Shown here: one piece after another, positions 54,016-64,000 of the stretch
Position numbering within the stretch: the stretch's first letter is position 1
Layout of the letters: every line of letters starts with the position of its first letter
Assembly (NCBI GenBank): GCA_037974665.1
Contig: CM075778.1
Coordinates: 13,753,001-13,817,000, forward strand
DNA: 64,000 nt
Source: Ehretia macrophylla
Taxonomy: Eukaryota; Streptophyta; Magnoliopsida; Boraginales; Ehretiaceae
Direction of reading: 5' to 3'
Position numbers and translations under genes: made by a program
Notes under the pieces: generated by a model
Databases searched by the model: none
Seen by the model: only the letters and a program-made list of their open reading frames with translations
What the model was told of the DNA's origin: nothing

Positions 54016-56383
54016 CTAAGAGCATCATTGTATTTGTAATTTTATGCAAAGCTGTATTATATAATACATAAGTTTTGCTTTTAAAAACACTTGATGTAAT
54101 TGTATATTGGATGTATTTCATGATCTTACCAAGATCTCAGTTTTTTATGTAAGACGTGATATATGTATATATACTGTATATAGAAGGTGCAGCAAGGTCC
54201 AGCTCCAGTGTGAAAGGCGCTGTACAGCCCACATTGTTACAAAGTGCGCAACAAGGCCCATTTGGAATGTCTTATATGAAAAAAAAGTTGTCAAAGCAGG
54301 ACAATCCCAGAGCCCAAAAATAATTTGTCAATTTACTTCTGTGATATCATATTAGAACAAATTACTAGTGTGATTTTCGGAGTAAAAAAAAGGTTTACCG
54401 GCCAAAAGCTAAAAGGAAGAATTTGTAAAACACAAACATGGATTCAGTGAACAAAATTTTATATTCTCATTACTACCAATAACTATTTTCTTACCAACAA
54501 CCATATTAGATGTTATTAGAGTATCTAACGATCGTTTTTTGTTTTATTCAGGATCTTGCATATGGATATACAAAATGGCCTAGGTATTAAGACAGCCCAA
54601 GGCCCATGGTGATAAGAATAATAATCATTACAAGACATTTATCACGAAAATAATATGTAAAAACAAATGGAGACCACTCAAAAAAGATATCTCACATTAT
54701 TATAAATATTATAAGAAAAGTGAACAAAAGGTAATTAATTCATTTTTATTTTTAAATTTGTTAGTTGGATTACTCTGAAGCCAAACATTAATTACCTCGC
54801 TCGAAAAAAAACGTGAAAGATAATCCTATTATTTCTTTCTTTTACTTGTACAAGTCTTCAACTCAGAATTGAGACTGAACAAGCGCTCGGCTGAGCGAAT
54901 TTTGTACCCAACACAAGGCATAGAAAATTCCTTTTGAGGAGTGACAAATGATGATGGTTGATTCTAAAGGGCCAGCAATTTGCGTAATCTACGGGTAAGA
55001 TTATTAATAGAGTTTGAGGGTAGTAACGTAATTTAACGTCCAAGTCATAGGATGCATATGCATGTTGTTGGAGGTGGTGGTGGTGGCGGTGCTGTTTCTG
55101 ACAATTTAGTGCGTTAGGATCCATGCCTATTCTAAGCTCTCTCTCACTGTTGTTTGTATGGGATATCGTGCTTTTGTCATTCTTTCTCTCTCGCTATCTC
55201 AATTCATACAAGACATTGTTGTACTAGTACAGTAGTACTAGGCACTAGGCACTATGCAACAGCAATATCAAATGAATACATTTTGGATGGACTATGTTAT
55301 CTTACTTGCTTTATTGTTGAAATCTGGATTTACATCTTCCCTCTATTATATTAAATTTAAATTTTTCTCATTTATGACCTGCAAACTCATAAACACAAAC
55401 TTTGCTATATCGTACTACTTGCCATACTAGCCAAACACCTCCCCCTCCACCTCCCCCTCTCCCTCTCTCTCTCTCGTTTGACGAGCTTTCACATTGAAGA
55501 TACCCTTTTTTGGCCCCTCTCTCTCTGTATATCTATGGATGTATGGCTTTGATGTTCGTGATCTCCAAGGGCTTTTGTGTGTTCCAGAATTAGTTTTAAA
55601 ATCTAACACCTCTCTTTGTAAGCAATCTTTCTTTTCATTTTGCTTTTCAGTATAACTGTGTCTTCTCTAATATAATGCACATTCGCCTTTTGCTTACACT
55701 AATAAATAAAGTTTTCTTCTTTTCTTTGAGGATCAATCTCTTTTCCATGCTTCTGCTTTCTTAGAAAATATAAATAAATAAATGTAGTTTGATCAAGCCT
55801 TTCTGCTTGCTTTTTTCTTCTTTGTTACTCTAATGGTCATCTATTTTAATTTATTTATTTATTATTTTTTTTTGTGTTCTTAGAAAGATTTAGAAAGTTG
55901 TTTCATTTCTGCTGATATGTGAGGGTGTTCTTTGAATTTCATCAACTGTCGCTTATCTTGCAATAATTTACAAACCAGTTAAAAAACTGTCCTTAATGAT
56001 CTTAGAGCTTGGATTCATTTTCAGCCATTTATTTTCTTTCTTTCTTTCTTTCTTTCTTTTTTTTTTTTTTAAATTGTTTCCGTGTAGGTACAATGGTATG
56101 ATACGTTCCAGGAAGATTTGGGATCCGTTGAAGATTTTTGACGATATCTGACATAAACATTGTTGACTACTAGTTGCAGCATCACTCGCACACTCGTACA
56201 AATGTCTATTTTTGCTTGCCTTACTTCATTCGGATGAAGAAAGAAATCATATTTGTTCTTGAAAAGGAAAATTAAATTTCACATGCCAAGTATCTCCTAC
56301 TCTGTATTTGGAAAGGAAAAAAAAAAACAAATCAAATCTTTTGGCGAAAAACAGAGAAACGAAGTAATTACAAGAAGTTGGTT
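54016..56383. other. Intergenic region between the F-box and DUF1666 genes
   Basis: The first part should be the F-box 3' UTR. A CT-rich stretch at 55440-55480 and a (CTTT)n tract at 56035-56058 followed by poly-T lie upstream of the next gene; one or both may belong to its promoter, leader or a 5'-UTR intron. No other gene is recognised. Confidence 0.5.
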
Positions 56384-59300
56384 ATGGATTTCTTCAAAGT
56401 GAACAAGTTCCGGAAAACCCACAAACCAAAAGCTGAAAATGTTACAGAAGATAATCCTGTTCCTCATCCCCAAGAGCCAAAAAATGAGAGTGGTGATGTG
56501 TTTGGTAAATCCATAAATGCTGATATTCCCTCTGTTGATAACTCCAATGCTGATGCCGAGGACGACGATGATGATTTTATTACCAATGAAGTGAAGAGGA
56601 GGCTGAAAGAACTCAGAAGGAACAGCTTTATGGTGTTGATACCTGAAGAAGAATCCTTACCAGAGGATGAGGAAGAAGAAGAGGAGGAGGTTGAGATGGC
56701 CTCCACCGAGTGGAGGGACGTAGAGGCAGAAGGGCGACAATTTTGGTCAGGATTTGATGCTATATATGATACATACTGTGAGCGGATGCTATCCTTTGAT
56801 CATTTGATTGCTCAGCAGCTGCCTGAACTTGGTAATCACTTTATTGACCTGGTATTGCCTGACAGTACATTTCAGGATACTTGCATATTAGCTGTAGATT
56901 TAGTCTGCAAGATTGGATGTGGTTATTGACATGTTCTGAATTTGATGAACTGATTCAATCTTTGAAGTATACAGATCAAAATGTTAAATATTATTTCCAG
57001 TGCAGCATGAAGACAGTTTGGAGGTTGAAATGTTGAACTGTTAGGGCCAAAAATAGTTATACGCTCGAGATATAGTTTTTTCTTTTCTTGACGTGGCATT
57101 GTCGAGGTGGTCTTCCCGGGGACCATTGAATGAAAGTACAGTTGAGAAAAAAAAAGGAAAAAGACAGAAAAGAGGATGCATACCTAGGGAAGACATCATT
57201 ACTGCATTAGGCATAGGAGGGGGTATAAAGTAGTTATAACAATTGAGATATGGATATTCTCTGTTAATGAAACCTATGTTAAACCATTCAGGCAAAATGT
57301 TGTCAGCTCGAATATCCATTTAACCTAGATTCACTGAGGCTGCAAACTTTATTGTCTTCTACATTTGATGCTCTGGCACATCATCTTCTTGAATGTAGTC
57401 TTCAGACTGTTGACTGTGGTTAAGTAAATCACACTAGAGTGGATAGCTAAAATGTTGTTGTCGAATTATCACAAAGGTCATCATGTAAGTCATATTTATT
57501 GGATACTCGGATTCTGCTTTAGGAGACTGCATATTCCTAGATGCGAGAACCATGAAAGAGCTCGTAACGAGGCAAAATGATAGTTTGAGGGTTGATATGT
57601 TAAACCTTTATGGCAAAAAGTAGTTATATGGATCGATATATAGATATACTTACGTATATTAATGGAATTTATGTCAAACCATTACAGCAAGAAGTGGATT
57701 TTCGGACAACACTAATGGAAATATACCAATGAGTTATGATACCTAGGATTCATTATTTAGATGGCATAAAGTTTCTGTGCAATAATGTGTTTATGGTAAC
57801 TTACAAGTTCACTCGTCAACTCAAAACCCCCAACCCAAACCAAATGAAACCAAGCTTTTTTCCACTAGGTGGGGTATTCATTGAAGCTGCATAACTAGAT
57901 GGTTGATGTGTTAAACGATTAGGGCAAAGAGGGGGTTATATTGCTCGAGATATGGATACTCTATATTAATGAGAGTTTGATCAGGATAAGTAGACCATTC
58001 TATCTCTGTTGAACCATAATAGCAAGAAGTTGTGGATTTCTGAAATAAGTATATGGAAATATGCTAATCAAATATTCCTTAAGATTCATTGACTAGATTG
58101 CAAAAGGTCACTATGCATTGATGTGGTAGTGGTAACTTACAAGTCAACTCGTCAACTCCATACATTTAATCTAACTTCATTGAAGCTCCATAACTTTGTC
58201 ACCTTCTACTCTAAATTTATTGTTTCTTCCACCTAACTTTTATTTTTCAGCACAATTCACCTTCTCAAATTATCTCTTTATAGCATGACTGCAGTATGGG
58301 GATCACACTAAAATCAGTTTCAGAGAGAAAGTGTAACGTAAATTTTCCTTTTATTATGAGAAAGTTCATCATGTATAATTGGATACTCAGATAGTGTTCT
58401 GAGTATATTCCTGGAAGAAATTGACTTATGTCTACTTAAAGGGTGGGGAGGGTGTTGGCGAAAGGAAAGGAATCCTTGTTAACGACAAATTTAAGACCTA
58501 CATTTTCATGGAGGTTTTTGTGAATACATATGCTTTCTCCCCTTTCAATCTCTCCCTCGCCCTCCCTCTCCTGTTTTTACTTAATTTGGGTGTATATAGG
58601 AACATGTCCTGGGAATTCGAAACTTTAGCTGTGACTTATTCTGGTTTTTCCTTTTTGCTATTTTTCTAAATTTTGAAGACAACAAATAGAGTCTGGTAAT
58701 AATGTGTCATGTCAATAGTATGACATTCTACCTTTAAAAATAAAACATTGTCACTGGAGCACCCTGATTATTTGTTACCTAGACCATTTTTTCTATATAT
58801 GAATAAACATAATGAAGATTAAAAGGCTTGCTTCCAATTTCAAAGTTTTCTGTTATGCCCTTGTTCTTATGATCAACGTGAGCAGATAAGTCAGTCTTTA
58901 TTTTTTTGCATTGCCATGGTTTTCTAGGACTGCAAGTCCTTTTCACAAAATATTAAATGTTCCAGGTTTTCATGTTTCCTCGACGCCATTGCCAAGAACT
59001 CCTCGTGTTCCCTCAACACCATCACCAAGATCAATGTCCAAAAAGCTGACATCTCCATTTCGATGCCTTTCCTTAAATAAAGTTGAGGAACCTGAAGATG
59101 AAACTGAGCAATTACAGCAGCCTGGGAATGACCCATATCAGGATCTTGAGATAGCCTATGTTGCTCAACTTTGCTTGACATGGGAGACCATTCATTGCCA
59201 ATACACGCAATTGAGCCAGAAGATCTCTTGTCTACCAGAAAATCCAACTGAATACAACCATACTGCCCAGCAGTTTCAGCAATTCCAGGTTTTGTTGACA

Positions 59301-60337
59301 AGGTTTATCGAAAATGAACCTTTTGAACAAGGTCTAAGGCCTGAAATATATGCTCGAACTAGAAATTTGTTGCCCAAACTGCTTCAGGTTCCAAAGATCC
59401 AAGGTATAAACACTTCATCTTTTTCTGATTCAAGAATGAAGCCATAACGAAGTAGAAACAAAGAGAGAATTATCTTTGAGACCTAAAGGATATAACTTCT
59501 AAACTAAATAGTATTACAAAACTGGGGCCACTGCCCTTGTATATGAGCGCACAATGACTGCTAATTATAATTCCGAAAGATAGTTTATCTATGTAAAGAT
59601 ATTTCTATAATAATGACTACAAATATGCAAGAATACTCTTGGTTTCATTCCAAATTGCTGCTCGCCTGACCAATCGTATTTGTCGACTTCAGGTTCTGAT
59701 CGGCAAACAAGTGAAGAAGATTCAGAGCTGCTGGTGCTTGCCCCAGATTTAATCAAGATAATTGAGAGTTCAATCCTGACTTTCCGTTTATTTCTGAAGA
59801 TGGACAAGAAAAAAATGGGTGGCGCTCGCAAGCTTTTTGGAAGTCAGAACCAGATGGTGGCCCCTCTTCAACAGGTTCAATCCTCTCTTGAGAAGGTGAG
59901 GCTCGTAACTTTATTTGCTTCTAACTAAATTAGTCCATTGGCCTCAGACTTCTATCGCTACATAGAGTCCTCATCATCCTCTACCAATTCTCTTTCTTTG
60001 TGGCTCTTTCTTTTGAGATGTCTAGATATTGATAAAGAATTTTTTTCTTTAAATCCCCTCCGGCACTAAATTTTCTGCATCAATATTGCAGAAAGTAATG
60101 AAACTGAAGGAGCTGCGAAAGAGGAAAAAGAACTGGAAAGATAAAGCTTGGCCTACTACACAAGAAGATGTAGATCTGTTGCTTGGCCTTATTGATGCCA
60201 AAGTCCTGTCAAGAGTTTTGAGAATGGTTAGAATCAGTACCAAGCAGCTAGTTTGGTGTGAAGAAAAGATGAAGAAATTAGATTTATCTGACGGAAATCT
60301 GCAGAGAGACCCCTCTCCTACCCTGTTTCCTAGTTAG
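56384..60337 (+). CDS. DUF1666-family protein, 4 exons, 444 aa
   Basis: Exons 56384-56831, 58966-59403, 59693-59895 and 60092-60337 join in phase (1,335 nt with stop). The first exon codes a basic N-terminus (MDFFKVNKFRKTHKPK), an acidic run (about residues 58-66 and 95-108) and a WRDVEAEGRQFWSGFDAIYD block. The second codes a Ser/Pro-rich linker and the characteristic LEIAYVAQLCLTWETIHCQY. The third and fourth code further helical segments and a Lys/Arg-rich stretch (KLKELRKRKKNWKDKAW). The AQLCL-WE-H-QY block is what I recognise from the plant DUF1666 family, often mislabelled ribosomal protein L34Ae; function unknown. The start is the first ATG in good frame; a TTG-begun frame six bases upstream is ignored. 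Exon 1 reads through its donor to a stop at 56929, so intron retention would give a truncated protein. Confidence 0.8.
57018..58420 (+). repeat. Diverged tandem repeats in intron 1 of the DUF1666 gene
   Basis: At least three degenerate copies begin near 57020, 57588 and 57898 with GGTTGATATGTTAAAC-like sequence. They then share (TTAGGGCAAA, AGTTATAT, CTCGAGATATGGATA, TAATGA, GCAAGAAGT). A second conserved part, TTCATTGAAGCTGCATAAC, recurs at about 57331, 57870 and 58170. Units are about 300-500 bp with indels. No coding content. Confidence 0.75.
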
Positions 60338-62320
60338 TTTACTCAGGGCAAGGTGGTGCCTATTAAAGTATATGATCGTGAATTGCCAGAAACCTTTTTG
60401 TCGGTTTCCTCATTTGGAATTACTTCCCTGAGCTCTCTCCTATAAGGATAGGTTAATTTGCAGTTTATCAATTGATATACATTTGTCGAAAAGGATAATT
60501 ACTTCTTTTCTAAATATTATGGACACATTCTATGTTATCGAAAGTTAGCTTGCTATCTAGACTAGAGAAATTTAGTAGCTGGTGATGAAACAGAGGATGG
60601 AGACAGATAGGTTGCAGCTTTTGGTTTAACAGTTGAAGCCAACTGGCTTTTATGCAGACTTGTGGGATTCTATTTCTGGTAATTTGCATCGCTAAATTTA
60701 TCTTGCAGATTTTAGTGCTGTTTCGGTCTTAGATATGTATGATTAACAATTTTGAGTGTTGATTTGCTTATTGTCTTTCTCGAGTCTTTATTAGGTAAGA
60801 TGTGAAATATCCTTAAGAGTGTTATTTAACATATGTGCTTGACTTGAAGAAGGCAAAAAATGTCAGATCAGAAAGAGGTTTGTTCATCAAGGAGTTGTAT
60901 ATGTGCTCTTTTCAAACTCTATATGTGTTCCTCTCCTTCCCATTTTTGATGTAGGGAGTATGTTCAAAGTGATCATGCTGTTCCATGTTTTTGTATTTGA
61001 CCATGGACATTGTCCCCAGGGTAGGCCATATCATCCATCCATCCATCATGAGCAAAAGGACACTGAAAAGCAATAAGAGAAGGGGAAAGAATTGTGAAAA
61101 TATTGAGCCATATGCTTTATTTTTCTTTTTCCTTTTTATATATATTTTTTGAGTGTTGTGGGTTAAAGAGTTTTAGTCGGTTAGAAGTATGATATTTAAA
61201 TTAATAGGTTTTATGTGGACACTTAATAAGCAGTTTATTTATGAAAAAGATGTAAATTTTACATGTGTGTGAAAGTTCACTTAATGTTATTATAGATATA
61301 TATAAAAATTTACTTACATACTGTTTGGAACAAATAAATTTATAAAATTATGAGGAATTTATTTGCAAATTTAATTTTGTGTTTGGAAGTACTTTTTTAA
61401 AAAATTAAAAATTTAAGATTTGTAAATTCTGAATTTATTCAAGTTTTATCTAAATCTATGCTTAAGAAGTGAAATTTGCAATTTCAAGTTACAAAATTAG
61501 TTAGTCATTTTTTAAAGACTAAACTGTCCTTTAAATTTTATTTCATTTTTATTGTTCTTAGTCTTTTGCTTTCATTTTCTATGTGATTATTTTTTCTTAT
61601 TATTTTTGCATGTTTTTTCATGATAAATTCATTTTTCACATTTCTTAATCCAACTTCTTTTTGGTCTTCAAATTCAAACTGCAAACTATGAGTTATTTAT
61701 TTATCCATTCTTAATTTCATAATCTTAACATACTTTATTAGACATCTAAAATTTTAAATTATTTATTCGTGTTATTTATTCATCTATTTATTCATATTAT
61801 TTTTTCATCAATATTAATTAATTAATTTTAAGATTAAAATTGGTTAGTAAAATTGATAGAATATATTTTTCTATCAAAGTTTTAAAAACAAAACTTCAAA
61901 ATATAAGGGTATAAAAAGAATATCTATAATAAATATATTTATAAATTTTAAAATTTTCTTAATCTTGTTTTTCAATTCCAAATAAAAAATTTATTTTTAA
62001 AAACAAATTCTCAAAAAAATTATTTATAAATGAAATGTGCGCTCTGTTGACGTGAATAAGTAGTCATTCGTCCGATTTGACGGAATAGTTTCTCATAATT
62101 AACTTTTTTTTTTTAAAGAATAAATTCTTTTTGGTCAAATTATGACAAGGGGACACAAGTACATACATTTCCCAAAAGTAAGTTTTTTTTTTTTTTTTTT
62201 TTTTGGGTGTAAAAAAGTAAGTTGAATTATAGAAGAGCTGAGCGCTGACTCGCAAACGGCAACTGTTGTTATAATAATGAATAATGAAAAATAAAAAATA
62301 AAAAATAGAAAAAAAAAGTA
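60338..62320. other. Intergenic region between the DUF1666 and reticulon-like genes
   Basis: The first few hundred bases are probably 3' UTR. From 61130 to 62040 the sequence is extremely AT-rich with no recognisable feature. A T-tract (62177-62204) and an A-rich AAATAAAAAATA repeat (62285-62318) lie just before the next ATG. Confidence 0.5.
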
Positions 62321-63085
62321 ATGGAGGAAAATTCTATTACGGGGAGTGTGGTGGGTTGTTGGGATAGAGAAATGGGGGAAAGAAAACACAAGGAGAAGGC
62401 GATAATAATAGGGTTGATATGCGGCAGCCTTGTGTATTACCACTGTGCCTATCGCAACTCAAGCCTTGTCTCTCTTATCTCAGACGTCTTTATAGTCCTT
62501 CTCTGCTCCCTCGCCATCCTCGGCCTCCTCTTCCGCCAGATGAACATCCAGTTGAGATTTCTCTTTCTTTTTCTTTCTCTCTCTCTTTTTTTTTTAATTT
62601 TTAATTTTATTTTTATGATCCTGATGATGTGTGTATGTATGTTGATGTTTGATTCTTTGGTAAAATTAAAAATATATATAAAAAAAAGAGTGCCGGTGGA
62701 TCCACTGGAGTGGCAGATATCACAGGACGCAGCCAACACCATGTTTGCTTGCTTGGCCAATACCGTCGGGGCTGCTGAGTCTGTTCTCAGAGTTGCTGCT
62801 ACTGGCCATGATAAGCGCCTCTTTCTTAAGGTCCTTTCTGTTACTCATCTCCACAATCTGTTGCCATTGAATACATTCATTCTCTCTCTCTCTCTCTCTT
62901 TTTTTTTCTTTTTCCCATTTACTACCAAGAAATCAATGCTAGTAATACTTGTTGTCCCTCCTTCAATTTTTACAAACTACTCAATGTGTAATACTGATTT
63001 GTGATCGTTTGGCAGGTGGTCGCCTGTCTTTATTTGCTATCTGTATTGGGAAGATTGGTCTCTGGTGTTACTGTTGCTTATGCTG
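62321..63085 (+). CDS. Reticulon-like protein (RTNLB22/23-like), exons 1-3; last exon unresolved
   Basis: Reticulon-like proteins insert hydrophobic hairpins into the ER membrane and shape tubules. Exon 1 62321-62550 encodes a short N-terminus and the first hydrophobic hairpin (LVYYHCAYRNSSLVSLISDV, then FIVLLCSLAILGLLF). Exon 2 62689-62830 encodes the loop (VPVDPLEWQISQDAAN, AATGHDKRLFLK). Exon 3 63016-63085 encodes the second hydrophobic stretch (VVACLYLLSVLGRLVSGVTV). Phases agree. The RLFLKVV--LYLLS-LGRL pattern is typical of the reticulon domain, and the short length suits the small plant RTNLB22/23 type. The intron 1 acceptor is unusual: an A-rich run ending AAAG before exon 2. A likely fourth exon starts at 63608 (GLCL follows in phase), but its end and the stop are unclear. 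The gene may continue past the window. Confidence 0.72.
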
Positions 63086-63607
63086 GTATTGCCTATCTTT
63101 TGCTTTCTCCCTTCTCTCCTTTTTGTTTTTTTTTTTCGTCCATTGCTATTTTTTCACTTTTCATGCTTCTTCTTTGTCTACGACAAATCAAGTTAGTATA
63201 CATCTAATGCCTTTTCCTCTGTTGGTAATTTTTGCTTGCTAATTTTAGATTAACTTTTGAAAGCCAGGTCTCACGTATTTGACCTCTTAGCATCTGCCTT
63301 CCTTATTTTTTATTACATGCTGCAACACTATTGAAAAACTATACAATTTGCATGTCTGCAAATCAAAATCCATCCCCAACTCAATGCTCAACAGTTTTTA
63401 ACGAGTTGATGTGGCTTTGCTTAGCAAAAAAGTTGATGTGGCTTTGTTCATCCCCGCCTACAATGTCAATAACGAAGAAAACCACTACAGACATGCTGTG
63501 TTTTTGAACTTCTACTCAGTTTCCTTGTATATCAAAGCAGATGCATGCTTTTCAGAATTTTTAATATTCCATTCATAACCTCTATAAATGTTGTGATATG
63601 TTAGCAG

Positions 63608-64000
63608 GACTTTGTTTGAAGTTACTTGTAGCATTTCTAGTGATGAGATGTACTGTCTTGCTAGCAAAAATTTACCATGACAGAATGCTAAAGTCATTCA
63701 TTCATTATGTATTCTTTTCTTCTTTCCTTCCTTTTATGTTTATGTACCCCTTTCCCCTCTCTCGTCATTATTGTTTTAATTACGTTAATCAATCATGTGA
63801 TGTTTTGGAGAAGATTAATAGTGTTGATTGTATCCCTGTCAGTTGTTATTCCCCGAGCAATTAAGTAAAGCGTCTATCATACCCTGTAAGTGGTGCAAAG
63901 TTCATACCTCATCACAAGAGAGTTTTTCCACACCTCTTAGGCTAAGAACTCTCAAACATCCCCATTCGAACTTCAAAGGAATTGTATGAGCAAACCATTT
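63608..64000 (+). other. Probable last exon or 3' region of the reticulon-like gene
   Basis: TTAGCAG at 63601-63607 is a good acceptor and the following GA completes the Gly codon split at 63085, giving GLCL. After that the reading no longer resembles reticulons; it runs open to a TAA at 63862-63864. Either a short exon ends early at a GT (for example 63621 or 63628) or this copy has a divergent C-terminus. Confidence 0.4.

Noticed and set aside
56464-56706. Ser-rich ORF on the minus strand opposite DUF1666 exon 1
   Set aside because: It is the antisense shadow of the acidic GAGGAA-rich stretch.
61130-62040. Scaffold attachment region or organelle insertion
   Set aside because: Extreme AT content alone is not evidence, and I recognise no mitochondrial or plastid gene.

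Overview
The window is nuclear DNA from a flowering plant, most likely a eudicot. It has intron-rich genes with GT-AG introns, an AT-rich intergenic background, and plant-type Ty1/copia and Ty3/gypsy retrotransposons primed by initiator-tRNA-Met-like sites. Nothing in the sequence lets me name the species.

Layout. (1) 1-9,900: the catalytic subunit A of the vacuolar H+-ATPase lies on the minus strand (CDS 1,675-7,456, 20 coding exons, 621 aa, intact). About 450 bp beyond its stop codon is a perfect 119-bp inverted repeat whose left arm carries an exact 63-bp tandem duplication. (2) 9,900-50,500: about 40 kb of nested LTR retrotransposons, all readable ones on the minus strand. A decayed copia element (copia-1) is split inside gag by a 10-kb chromovirus-type gypsy element (gypsy-A). 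Next come two large non-autonomous elements, B and C, fused by a deletion. They share priming, polypurine and LTR modules with gypsy-A. Then come a copia fragment (copia-3), a young nearly complete copia element (copia-4, TSD CTTGA), and an isolated copia LTR with primer site and gag remnant. (3) 50,500-64,000: three host genes on the plus strand. They are a 236-aa F-box protein (52,715-54,015), a 444-aa DUF1666-family protein (56,384-60,337) and a short reticulon-like protein (from 62,321, last exon unresolved).

How the parts relate. The host genes look unrelated in function: vacuolar/endomembrane proton pumping, an SCF-type ubiquitin ligase adaptor, an unknown plant protein, and ER membrane shaping. 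The structure of interest is in the transposon cluster. The gypsy-A polyprotein keeps one reading frame for about 1,547 codons and is interrupted by eight stops, every one TAG. Copia-4 keeps one frame for 1,350 codons and is interrupted by three stops, every one TAA. B and C look like parasites of a gypsy-A-like family.

I saw no convincing new protein-coding system. The best candidates for a second look are the hairpin locus near the V-ATPase gene, the stop-codon-specific decay, and the palindromic module conserved in the LTRs of gypsy-A, B and C. All exon borders were placed by eye from splice sites and reading-frame continuity.
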